Below the pieces are notes generated by a model. The model made no database searches, was not told the origin of the DNA, and saw only the letters and a list, made by a program, of their open reading frames with translations. A stretch of DNA of 48,390 bases, from positions 1 through 48,390 of the forward strand of contig QHVC01000047.1 of assembly GCA_003222205.1 (NCBI GenBank). Direction: 5' to 3'. Made by a program: the position numbers and the translations under genes. This document shows positions 8,966 to 16,833 of this stretch, piece after piece (position 1 is the first letter of the stretch; the number at the start of each line of letters is the position of its first letter). The DNA comes from Gemmatimonadota bacterium (GTDB lineage Bacteria > Gemmatimonadota > Gemmatimonadetes > Gemmatimonadales > GWC2-71-9).

Positions 8966-9573
8966 TGGACTACTATGGCTCTGAGAAGCTGATCAGGGAA
9001 CAGGCCGAACCTGGTCGATTGGGAAGTGGATGCTTTTTGGCTCGACCGGACCTTCACGACTCGTTCCTGAAACTCGTACAATGTGAGAAGAGTCACGTAC
9101 CGCACGCCCGCCCTCGAGATGGCTGCCGCGACTGTGCGCTTTGGTACGAGTATACGGCCAACCTTGAGGGTAGTGCTATCCTGAAACGCAATGCGATAAT
9201 CATCCAACTCGTGCCTCGTCCGCTGAATCTCCAGCGCCTCGACGAAAAGTTGTGCTTCGTGCGCGAGAACGGCCGGAAGTGTAGCACCAGCCTCGAAAGA
9301 GGGGGAAGGTCTTGGGTATACAAAGACGGTGATCACCTCCGCTCCTGGCCCGGAATACCTGTATGCCGTTGCGTTCCCCACGAATGCGCTATCTGTAAGG
9401 ACGTAATTCCCAACCTTGACAGGCAACCGGATGAGAGAATCCTGGGTCTGAGCTCCGAGAGCCCAGAACCTAAAAATAGGCCGGTCATCTTCCCCTGAGA
9501 CGATGCTAAGCTCCAGCAGGAGAGGCCAGACCCCCCAGACGAGTGCAACCCATCGTTGGACGGCGTTCAACAT
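8962..9573 (-). CDS. Unrecognised exported protein downstream of RHS-2
   Basis: 203 aa from ATG 9573, chosen because it gives a clean signal-like start (MLNAVQRWVALVWGVWPLLLELSIVSG); a longer form from 9636 lacks this. I do not recognise the family. The mature part has FWALGAQTQDSLIRLPVKVGN, a middle with VFVYPRP, and helical AVLAHEAQLFVEALEI. It follows RHS-2 after 114 nt and overlaps the DUF6438-like gene at its stop, so the three form one transcription unit on the minus strand. By position it is the first candidate for the RHS-2 immunity protein. An exported location would fit a tip acting outside the cytoplasm. The assignment is inference only. Confidence 0.55.
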   Translation of the reverse strand: MLNAVQRWVALVWGVWPLLLELSIVSGEDDRPIFRFWALGAQTQDSLIRLPVKVGNYVLTDSAFVGNATAYRYSGPGAEVITVFVYPRPSPSFEAGATLPAVLAHEAQLFVEALEIQRTRHELDDYRIAFQDSTTLKVGRILVPKRTVAAAISRAGVRYVTLLTLYEFQERVVKVRSSQKASTSQSTRFGLFPDQLLRAIVVH

Positions 9574-9687
9574 TCGATTCGGGCCTCCCCGCGCGATCTC
9601 TTCATCCTTCGCGTTCCTTAGCCGGCACTTAAGCAATCGAGCTCTGTTTGGAACGTGAATCGGGCCTCCGGTTAGCCTCGCCAGGCT

Positions 9688-12600
9688 CTAGACCGGTCCG
9701 GCACACACATCCCCCCACAAGTTGGCCAACCCGGTTCCAGTGTCGTCCGCGTCGAAGTCGAGAGGGTTAGCTTCATGGTACTCCTCGTGGGCGAGCGTGT
9801 TCGCGAGCTCGCCAGTGTCGAACGCGTGCTTCCCGAGGGTCACTACGCCTGTGAGAGGGTCCCATGCTCCGTAAGCCCACTTTCCCGTTTGAGGGTCGCG
9901 GAGGTTCCGTTGGTACACCATTCTGAACCTGGTAAAATCGCGTGCGGCAGCGAAACCAAACGCACTGCATTCCGGCATCGGACTTGATTGGAGGTTGTCC
10001 ATAGCTCCGGCGAGCTTGTCGCACTGGTTCCGACTGAACCCCTCCATCTTGCATGTCTGATACCGCTTGTCATCCTGTTGCTCCTGTCTTTGCTCAGCTC
10101 TGCTACGTAGCCTATTGTCTCTCTGCTCAGCGTCAAGGAACGCGGCCTCATCAGGGCCTAGGAACGCCCACGGATCGCCCCACATTGGACCAAAGTCAGG
10201 GTGCACATCGAACCGGCTACCTCCACCGAAGAGGTCGAAATCGGGGTCTACACCAACCCCGCTACAGTCCAGACTCCAGCAATTGTTGAACACAGGGCCT
10301 GTGCAGGAACCCGTGTCGCAGTTCATTGTCGTTCCGATAGGGTCTCTTCCCTCAAGCGGCCCCACGCCGTACGTGTATAAGTTCCCCCCACCCCCGTACC
10401 CGATCGGGTCCTCCTGGATGAACCGCCGCACGCCAGGGTCGTAATACCGCGCCCGGAAGAAATACAGCCCAGTCTCCGAGTCATACTCCCGCCCCGTCCA
10501 CTGATACCGCAGCTTCAACGTGAGCGTGTGGTTGGAGTCATTTGACACGACCGCCCCGTAGGGCCCATAGCGCAGGCTCCGCATCCACGTGCCGTCGCGC
10601 TTGATCAGGCCGCGCACGCTGTGCAGCTTGTCTTGCACCACGTAGAAGTGGTTCCCGCTGGCGTCGCGAATGGCGAGCAGATCGTCGCTGGCCGGCCCAT
10701 AGGTATACTGGAGGCCGATGGTCCCGCCGGAGTCCGTCTCGAACCCCACGTTGGCGCCGCGATACACGAAGCGGGTATAGGCCACGGTCCCGCCGGTGCT
10801 ATTCGAGTACACGCGCTTGGCGATGCGGCGGCCGAGCACGTCGTACCCGTAGCGCACGATCAGGGTGCCGTTGTAGCGCGCACTGCGTAGACGATTCAGG
10901 GCGTCGTATTGGTAGGTCCACGTGTTCGCGCCACAGGTGCGCGCGGTGAGGTTGCCGGCGCGGTCGTAGCCGAAGCTCGAGCAGCCGGCCGTTGCCGTGA
11001 GGCGGTCGGTCGTGACGTCATACACCTCGGCCCCGGCTGTCGTTTTGATGTTCCCCGCCCGGTCGAAGGCAAACGTGTCCCGCGCCACCCAGTTCGTGTC
11101 GAGCTGCTTCTCCACCCACACGGTGAGGCGCTCCCAGCCGTCGTAGGTCACCGAATCGCGCAGCGTGTCCACCCTGGTGCCGGACCCCAGCTGCTCGTGC
11201 CAGGTCGGAATGAGAGGGAATCCCATCGCGTCCGGCTCTACATCGTTCCGCTCCCAGGTCCCGGGCTCCCAGCTCGACGACGGCAGGGTGTTCGCTAGTG
11301 TGCTCAGCTCGCCGGTGAGGTTCCAGTCGGACCAGCGGCTGAGCCCCAGCCCGGCGGCGCGAATGGACGGGCCACGGGGTCGGGACTGCCCGTCGAAGTC
11401 GTACGTGATCGTGTCGGCGAACGGCGTGATCAACGTGTCCGCGTACCCGCGGCTTGCTTCGTACCGCAGGGTCCAGGTGCCGACCGGGTCCGTCGTCGTG
11501 CTGCGGCGCTCGTAGGTATCGTAGGTGTAGGACGTGGCCCGGACCGTCGCGCCGGTGTAGCTCGTGTCGGCCTTGAGTCGCCCGCGCAGGTCGAAGCCCC
11601 AGCGCAGCTCGGCGTTCACCCCGCCGATCGAATCCACAGGACTGTCGTACCACGCGCGCGTTACTTGATCCAGCGGTCCGCCGAAGGCCCGCCGCAGCGT
11701 TCCCACGCCGGGGATCACCGACAGTGTATCGCGGTTGCGGCTGTCGTAGTTGGTCGTCAACGTGTCGCCGCGGCGGGTGATCGTCTTCTTCACGTTCCCC
11801 GTGATGTCGTACACGAAGCTGTCCCGCACCGCCATGGAATCGGTCCACGGGTGGCGGCTCACCACGCGGCCCAAGCGGTCGTAAAGATACAGCACGGCCT
11901 TACCGCGGTCGTTGAGGCGGAGAGAGTCCCGTCCTGCACGATCGAACCGGTAGCGCACCCGGACGACATGGATGCTGTCGGTGTCGAGGTTGCTCGGCCA
12001 CCCTGCGGCGTTACACGGATTGTTGCAGGTGTCGGTACGGATCAGGCGAGCAGAGTCGGTCTGGCCAGCGACGTTGAAGAACGCCTGCGAGCGGCGCCAC
12101 TGCCACCTGGGTGCTGTATCGGGCTGCTGCACGCGGATCTTGCGGTCGGAAACCGAGTCGCGGCCCAAGACATCTACCTGCGTCGTGTCGGTGAGCATGC
12201 CGCTCTCGTCGTGTGCGCTCACCGCGTTCTTCCATGTCGGGTGATAGCTGAACCGGCGCGACTTGGTGACCCCGGGCAATCGGGTCGAATCGAGGAGCCC
12301 GTCGCTGCGGTACCAGAACTTCGTCGTGTCGTTGTGCGGCGTGATGGAGTAGATGACCCGGCCCAGCGAGTCGTAGGTCACGCGGGAGGTGTCCCCGATC
12401 AGCCCGATCGTCTTGATCACACGGTGGCTGGCATCGTAGACCAGGCTGTCGAGCCGCAGGATGTCGTTCGCGGCGCGCGTGATGTAGCTCTTGACGGGCC
12501 GGCCCAACGCGTCGTACGCGTGGTAGACGCGGCTCGAGTCGGCCACCTTCCCCTCAGTCCATAGCACGAACCCCTCTGCTGTGTACTCGCTGCGACCCAG

Positions 12601-14604
12601 CGTGCCGAGCGCGTCCCACGTCTTGCGCGCCTCACCCCAGCGGTTGAGCAGCGACCGCGTCCAGTTGGCGCGCGGGTCCTTCATCTCCACGTACACGCTG
12701 TCGAGGCTGCGCAGTGCGCCGAAGCCCTGGCGCTCGTAAGCGGTGTAGGTGATCACCGGCCGCACGATAGCTCCGCCCGTGTCCACAGCGGGCAACGACA
12801 CCTGCGCCGGCCGCCGCTTGAAGGTGCTGTCGTAGGTCACGATCGTCGTGTCGGCGATGACCCCAATGCGCTGGGTCAGGACCAGAGTGCCTGTCCCGGC
12901 ATACGGCTGGTAGGTAAAGCGAGTCGTGAAGGGCCTGGTCGTTGAGGAGCTGATCGAGTCGTACGTGAGCTGGTTGGTCGAGCCGTCGATCGACACCTTC
13001 GACTGTCGAGTGCCGGGATCGGTCCAGGTTGCCAGCTTGCCGTTGCCGTCGTAGCCGAGGGTGATCCCCTTCCCCACCGGGTCCACGAACGCCGTCACCT
13101 GGTCGCTGGCGCCCGAGTAGGCGATCGAGTCTCGATTCCCGCTCGCGTCCGCCGACGCCTGGAGGCGTCCGTTGCTGTCGAAGACGAGCTTGGCGGGCGT
13201 GCCGCGGAAGTGCAGCTCCCACCCCGAGCCCACCTTGACCAGCGTGGAGAGGTCCCCCGGCGGCGCGACCCAGAGACTGTCGCCGTTCCCCCGGAACACC
13301 GCTGCCGTCCCGCCCGCGCCGACCAGCAGCCGGTCACTCCCCACCCCCACGAGCTGCAGCGCGCCGCTCGGCCACCACCCCGACCCATAGCGCGTCGTGC
13401 GCCGGTCCACCAGCACCACCTCGACCGAGTCCGTGGCGATGTGCGTCGTCGCGCCGGAGGTCACGCGTGCTTCCACCGTAAGCCACTTGCGGGTCGGGGT
13501 CGAAAAGCCGGGGGGGCCAGAAAAGTCCCCTTGCAGCACGAGACGGCACCGGCGCGCCGGTCCCGTCGCACAGGTCGGGCTCGACACAGCGAGGGAGTCG
13601 AGCTTCGTCCCCCCAGAGTCGTAGAGGATCACCTTGATCTGGTCCGGCGTCCCGGCCGGCCAGGTGAGCTCGAGATCGATCGGCACGAGGGCCCGCGGGT
13701 AGGACTGCCGAGTGGAGTACACCAACCCCGCGCTGTGGCCCGCGCCCATCGAGACGTAGGCGGGAATCCCGATGCCGGTTTCGACCTCTCCTCCGCTCAC
13801 CGCCAACCCCGGTCCGAATGGCGCCCCGAACTGGCGGCCCAGCGCTTCGAGCGGCGCTCCCGTGAAGCCGATGACCGCCGCGCTGTCGTTGGGCAGAACC
13901 GCCCAGCGTGTGGCCGTGGCGCAGACACTGTCCAGAGAGCAGATCTTCACCGTCATCAGCCCGGAGTCGGCCAGGCCGAGCCAATGGGTCGAGTCTACCT
14001 CCCACTCCAGCAGCCCGCGATTGATCCTCGCCAACGTAGTCACGGTGTCCGTGGTGGACGCGCGTTTCCAACTCAGCACGACCGCGGTCGTGTCGATCCC
14101 GGCCCCGTGCGGCAGATAGGTCGCCCGGAGTAGCGGCTGGCGGTTGTGCACTACGGCCCGACTCCCGGACGTGAGCACCGGGGTGACGATGGCGATCGTT
14201 GGCTCCGTGCTGATCACGATGGTCCCGGGGTCGCTCGCATGCCCGGTGGCCGTCAACTGGAGGGTGCCCGGGCCGCTCACCGAATAGGTCACGGCCACCT
14301 TCTTCATCTGCTCGGCAGCCAACGTCGCCGAGCCCGGACTGACGGACACACAAGTCAGGCTCCCGGTGACTGAGCAGGAGAATGTGTAGAAGTCAGCGGC
14401 CGTACCGCTGTTCGTGACGACGAAGGTATCCACGTACTGTGCACCGGTGAGACGGCCCTCGTGCAGCCCGTCCGGCTCCACGTCCACGCTGTAGGTGCCG
14501 GTGCAGCCGGTTTGGCATTGTTGTGCGGCAGCGTGGTGAGGGCGAACGGCGACTCCGATGAAGAGCAAGGTCGTCAGTATTACAGCGGAGCGACAGGCGA
14601 GCAC
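9688..14604 (-). CDS. RHS-2: giant secreted RHS/YD-repeat protein with HEEYH tip
   Basis: 1638 aa from GTG 14604. An upstream GTG (14643) overlaps the -12 box of the proposed promoter, so the shorter form is preferred; it leaves a good signal peptide ending RPHHAAAQ. An Ig-like/NEW3-like domain follows (start YSVDVEPDGLHEG, end TATGHASDPGTIVIS), then a linker domain typical of these proteins, about 700 residues of YD repeats, and the core YDPGVRRFIQEDPIG. The variable tip (last about 200 residues) contains ANTLAHEEYHEANPLDF. HEEYH near residue 1606 is an HExxH zinc-binding motif, so a metallopeptidase-type effector is plausible. The divergent gene is activator 2. RHS-1 shares its core almost exactly but not its tip. 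Which secretion route it uses cannot be seen directly; the T2SS operon is the obvious candidate. Confidence 0.88.
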   Translation of the reverse strand: MLACRSAVILTTLLFIGVAVRPHHAAAQQCQTGCTGTYSVDVEPDGLHEGRLTGAQYVDTFVVTNSGTAADFYTFSCSVTGSLTCVSVSPGSATLAAEQMKKVAVTYSVSGPGTLQLTATGHASDPGTIVISTEPTIAIVTPVLTSGSRAVVHNRQPLLRATYLPHGAGIDTTAVVLSWKRASTTDTVTTLARINRGLLEWEVDSTHWLGLADSGLMTVKICSLDSVCATATRWAVLPNDSAAVIGFTGAPLEALGRQFGAPFGPGLAVSGGEVETGIGIPAYVSMGAGHSAGLVYSTRQSYPRALVPIDLELTWPAGTPDQIKVILYDSGGTKLDSLAVSSPTCATGPARRCRLVLQGDFSGPPGFSTPTRKWLTVEARVTSGATTHIATDSVEVVLVDRRTTRYGSGWWPSGALQLVGVGSDRLLVGAGGTAAVFRGNGDSLWVAPPGDLSTLVKVGSGWELHFRGTPAKLVFDSNGRLQASADASGNRDSIAYSGASDQVTAFVDPVGKGITLGYDGNGKLATWTDPGTRQSKVSIDGSTNQLTYDSISSSTTRPFTTRFTYQPYAGTGTLVLTQRIGVIADTTIVTYDSTFKRRPAQVSLPAVDTGGAIVRPVITYTAYERQGFGALRSLDSVYVEMKDPRANWTRSLLNRWGEARKTWDALGTLGRSEYTAEGFVLWTEGKVADSSRVYHAYDALGRPVKSYITRAANDILRLDSLVYDASHRVIKTIGLIGDTSRVTYDSLGRVIYSITPHNDTTKFWYRSDGLLDSTRLPGVTKSRRFSYHPTWKNAVSAHDESGMLTDTTQVDVLGRDSVSDRKIRVQQPDTAPRWQWRRSQAFFNVAGQTDSARLIRTDTCNNPCNAAGWPSNLDTDSIHVVRVRYRFDRAGRDSLRLNDRGKAVLYLYDRLGRVVSRHPWTDSMAVRDSFVYDITGNVKKTITRRGDTLTTNYDSRNRDTLSVIPGVGTLRRAFGGPLDQVTRAWYDSPVDSIGGVNAELRWGFDLRGRLKADTSYTGATVRATSYTYDTYERRSTTTDPVGTWTLRYEASRGYADTLITPFADTITYDFDGQSRPRGPSIRAAGLGLSRWSDWNLTGELSTLANTLPSSSWEPGTWERNDVEPDAMGFPLIPTWHEQLGSGTRVDTLRDSVTYDGWERLTVWVEKQLDTNWVARDTFAFDRAGNIKTTAGAEVYDVTTDRLTATAGCSSFGYDRAGNLTARTCGANTWTYQYDALNRLRSARYNGTLIVRYGYDVLGRRIAKRVYSNSTGGTVAYTRFVYRGANVGFETDSGGTIGLQYTYGPASDDLLAIRDASGNHFYVVQDKLHSVRGLIKRDGTWMRSLRYGPYGAVVSNDSNHTLTLKLRYQWTGREYDSETGLYFFRARYYDPGVRRFIQEDPIGYGGGGNLYTYGVGPLEGRDPIGTTMNCDTGSCTGPVFNNCWSLDCSGVGVDPDFDLFGGGSRFDVHPDFGPMWGDPWAFLGPDEAAFLDAEQRDNRLRSRAEQRQEQQDDKRYQTCKMEGFSRNQCDKLAGAMDNLQSSPMPECSAFGFAAARDFTRFRMVYQRNLRDPQTGKWAYGAWDPLTGVVTLGKHAFDTGELANTLAHEEYHEANPLDFDADDTGTGLANLWGDVCAGPV

Positions 14605-14638
14605 GCGGAGCCCCAGGAAGAGGGACGCGTGGTGCTGT

Positions 14639-14652
14639 CGCACGGTCTATGC
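14639..14652 (-). promoter_or_regulatory. Sigma-54-type -24/-12 promoter for RHS-2
   Basis: Minus-strand sequence ACGGCATAGACCGTGCGA: GG at 14652-14651, GC at 14640-14639, 10 nt between. It is 34 nt before GTG 14604, which decides the choice of that start codon. Confidence 0.6.
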
Positions 14653-14726
14653 CGTGTGGAGTAGGGCTGCAGTTGACACGAGACTACGGAGCGACGAGTC
14701 CCGCGAGCAGGCGGAGCCCAATGCTC

Positions 14727-14895
14727 ACCGTACCATTTACGCATCGTGGTGGTACGGTTGGTACCGTCGTTGACGCTCAAGAATCAGCGGTCGACCCGCT
14801 GAACCGCGACTTGCTCTGCGGCACCCTTCGCAAGACCGGACGACTCCGTTGGTACCGTACCATTCGCGCCTCGGTGGTACGGTGAGTGGTACGGT
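14727..14895. promoter_or_regulatory. ACCGTACC/GGTACGGT dyads, putative activator-binding sites
   Basis: The divergent RHS-2/activator 2 region holds two clusters of one inverted motif. ACCGTACC at 14727-14734 faces GGTACGGT at 14751-14758, followed by a related GGTACCGT at 14760-14767. ACCGTACC at 14854-14861 faces GGTACGGT at 14876-14883 and a second GGTACGGT at 14888-14895. One cluster lies about 75-115 bp from the RHS-2 promoter, the other about 45-85 bp from the activator 2 promoter. This is the layout of upstream activator sites for sigma-54 activators. Confidence 0.7.
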
Positions 14896-14937
14896 CTGCT
14901 CCTAACGCGAACGCACCTCTGCCTCGCGACCCTCGGC

Positions 14938-14951
14938 GGCACATCTCCTGC
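14938..14951 (+). promoter_or_regulatory. Sigma-54-type -24/-12 promoter for activator 2
   Basis: GCGGCACATCTCCTGCCC: GG at 14938-14939, GC at 14950-14951, 10 nt between. It lies 42 nt before GTG 14994. Confidence 0.6.
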
Positions 14952-14993
14952 CCACTTGATGAGCGTACTTCTCCACAGAGGGCATTCATCCGC

Positions 14994-16022
14994 GTGCCTT
15001 CCAGACTGGTCTCGGCGACAGCGAAACACAGTGAGCTCACCACACGCGGTGAGGCTCCCGACTCTCGAGTAGCGACCTCCGTCGTGCGGAAAGGCGTGCT
15101 CGCCTCGGTGGTCGCGACGTCGGGAGCGATGCTGGACGTGGTGGAGCGGGTGCGGCAGTACGCCCCCGCCCGTGCGCCCGTCGTCCTGATCGGGGCCACT
15201 GGCACCGGCAAGTCGCTGTTCGCGCGCGCGCTGCACGAGGAGGGCGGCCGCAGCGGCGCGTTCGTGCGGGTGACGGCGCGGGAGGTGGTGCCGGCGTTGG
15301 CGGCAAGCCAGTTCTTCGGGCACGAGGCGGGAGCATTCACAGGGGCGGTCGGCCGGCACGAGGGGTTTTTCACGCTCGCCCGGGGTGGGACGCTACTGCT
15401 CGACGACTTCCACCTAATGCACCGTGCGGTGCAGGCGCTGCTGTTGCGGGTGGTAGAGGAGGGCGTGTACCGGCCGGTGGGGGGAAAGCGGGACATTGCG
15501 GTCACCTGCCGGCTGGTGTTCGGCGTTGGGGAGGACCTGGATCAGCTGGTGGCCGAGCGGCGGCTGCTCGCAGACCTGCGGCACCGGATGGGCTATTGCG
15601 AGGTGCGGTTGCCGCCGCTCGCGGAGCGGCGGGAGGAGATTCCGGCGCTCGCCTACGGGTTGCTCGCCCAGTGCCGGGCCGAGGAGTCCGAGCTGGCGGA
15701 CGTTCCCACGCGATTCGGGCCGGGGGTGCTCGGGGTACTGGAGCAGCTCTCCTATCCAGGGAACGTGCGGCAGTTGAAGCAGCTCATCAAGGTGGCGATG
15801 CTGCACGCCCGCGATGCGAAGGATATACGGCTAGAGCATCTGCCGGCGTGGGCGGGGGCGGTGCCGGTGTTCCGCCGCGGGGCGCGGCGCGAGGAAAACG
15901 TCAGCGTGATCGCTGAGGCGCTGGCGCGGAGTGAGGGGAACGTGGCGCGGGCGGCGCGGATGATCGGGACGAGCTGGAGGACGGTGGCGCGGGTGAAGGG
16001 AGAGGGGGGGAGCGCGCGTTGA
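14994..16022 (+). CDS. Compact sigma-54 activator-like AAA+ protein (activator 2)
   Basis: 342 aa from GTG 14994, which is in frame, follows the -24/-12 element and has an AGAGGG sequence about 10 nt upstream; the frame is open back to 14886. There is no sensory domain, only about 65 residues before Walker A GATGTGKS (about 67-74). GAFTGA (about 113-118), Walker B LLLDDF (Asp about 136), PPLAERREEIPALA and sensor II PGNVRQLKQ follow. The C-terminal Fis-type helix-turn-helix is ENVSVIAEALARSEGNVARAARMIGTSWRTVARVK. As in activator 1, the Walker B glutamate is Asp and the first arginine-finger residue is missing (LLADLRHRM). It is divergent from RHS-2 and shares a dyad-rich control region with it, so control of RHS-2 and of itself is the simplest reading. 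Confidence 0.85.
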   Translation: MPSRLVSATAKHSELTTRGEAPDSRVATSVVRKGVLASVVATSGAMLDVVERVRQYAPARAPVVLIGATGTGKSLFARALHEEGGRSGAFVRVTAREVVPALAASQFFGHEAGAFTGAVGRHEGFFTLARGGTLLLDDFHLMHRAVQALLLRVVEEGVYRPVGGKRDIAVTCRLVFGVGEDLDQLVAERRLLADLRHRMGYCEVRLPPLAERREEIPALAYGLLAQCRAEESELADVPTRFGPGVLGVLEQLSYPGNVRQLKQLIKVAMLHARDAKDIRLEHLPAWAGAVPVFRRGARREENVSVIAEALARSEGNVARAARMIGTSWRTVARVKGEGGSAR

Positions 16023-16050
16023 GAGGAGAGGGGGGAGCGCGCGTTGAGAG
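16001..16050 (+). repeat. Tandem duplication of about 25 bp at the end of activator 2
   Basis: AGAGGGGGGGAGCGCGCGTT plus GAGAGG (16001-16026) is repeated, one G shorter, at 16027-16050. The first unit carries the stop codon, so the copy lies outside the gene. Confidence 0.75.
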
Positions 16051-16299
16051 CAGAAACTTCCATCCACACCCGCGCTTCCTATCGCGGGCCAGCGCAGGGC
16101 CCAACACCGTCCACACTTAAGTGGAATAAAGTCCTCAGTGCGCCGCTGAGAAAGTGCGACCTAGAGTATCGTAATGGGATTTGACAGCGGGGAGGTGAAT
16201 GGCTGTAACTCGCAACGATATTCCGCGCAGGCCGCGAATTCTTCGCGAAGGTTGGGCAGACAGAGCGAAGCTCCATCGATGCGAAGATGCAACACGATT
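16051..16299. other. Gap with no recognised gene
   Basis: About 250 nt between activator 2 and the RHS core fragment. Apart from the 10-bp palindrome CACTTAAGTG near 16114, nothing recognisable is present. The minus-strand frame running out of the RHS fragment crosses it but resembles nothing I know. Confidence 0.4.
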
Positions 16300-16464
16300 C
16301 GACGGCTCCCCCTGCCAGGGACAGAGCACCGGCGCCCCGTCGGCGAACGTGCTGTAGTCCGGGCGGCCCCGCCACGTCCAGTGCGGGATGACGGCGAACG
16401 GAGCCCACCAGTGCCGGGGGCCGTTCCACACCGTATCCCCATAGGCGATGCGGATCACGCTCAG
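16300..16464 (-). pseudogene. 165-bp RHS core fragment
   Basis: The minus strand encodes VIRIAYGDTVWNGPRHWW through STFADGAPVLCPWQGEPS. It is almost identical to the matching part of RHS-4 (19700-19864), including the detail CPWQGEP, where RHS-3 has CPWPGEP. Homology ends abruptly at both sides. It is a scar of a further RHS copy downstream of the RHS-3 partner gene. Confidence 0.85.
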
Positions 16465-16478
16465 GATCCTAAAGGAGA

Positions 16479-16500
16479 GAGCCCGGCCGTGACCGGGCTC
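16479..16500 (-). terminator. Putative hairpin terminator
   Basis: GAGCCCGG (16479-16486) pairs with CCGGGCTC (16493-16500) around the loop CCGTGA. On the minus strand it follows the stop of the small gene at 16528 by 27 nt and is followed by TCTCCTTT. The U-tract is weak. Confidence 0.5.
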
Positions 16501-16527
16501 CGTTGTTCAGAGCGACGTAACCCAGCG

Positions 16528-16833
16528 TCAAGATGTGTCGGACCGCGGGGCCCTCTCCGTCGAGGGGGCGGACTGATCGACATAGAAGGCGTATGCCTTG
16601 TCCACAAGCTCGTCCCACGATCTGTGAGCAAACTCGTCGACTAGGCCAACGGCCGTGCTTAATATCACGTGCGAGGGCGTGCGACGATTCTGGAAGATCT
16701 CGCGTGCTTCGCGGAGCTCTCCGTCGAGGCCGAGAAGATGTCTGAGATCTTCGGGGCTCTTGGAAACAGCGACAGCGCTTAGCTCTCCTAAGAAGCTCTG
16801 GATCGCGCGAGCAAATTCAACCCGAGACATCAT
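16528..16833 (-). CDS. Small cytosolic protein, candidate immunity partner of RHS-3
   Basis: 101 aa, mostly helical and charged, with no signal peptide (MMSRVEFARAIQSFLGELSA). The ATG at 16833-16831 overlaps the RHS-3 stop as ATGA. I do not recognise the family. The tight coupling to the toxin-like tip of RHS-3 and the cytosolic character point to an immunity protein against a tip that acts in the cytoplasm. It remains open although the RHS gene before it is internally deleted, as expected if loss of immunity is costly. Confidence 0.6.
   Translation of the reverse strand: MMSRVEFARAIQSFLGELSAVAVSKSPEDLRHLLGLDGELREAREIFQNRRTPSHVILSTAVGLVDEFAHRSWDELVDKAYAFYVDQSAPSTERAPRSDTS

Noticed and set aside
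14604-14643. Longer start of RHS-2 at GTG 14643
   Set aside because: It would place the start codon on the -12 box and add residues before the signal peptide; GTG 14604 fits promoter and leader better. A mapped transcript start could overturn this.
14960-14996. Second -24/-12-like match GG-N10-GC just before the activator 2 start
   Set aside because: It lacks the GGCA and TGC boxes; GG-N10-GC alone is frequent by chance in this GC-rich sequence.
16108-16123. CACTTAAGTG palindrome as an operator
   Set aside because: A single 10-bp palindrome with no neighbouring promoter or second copy; not enough evidence.
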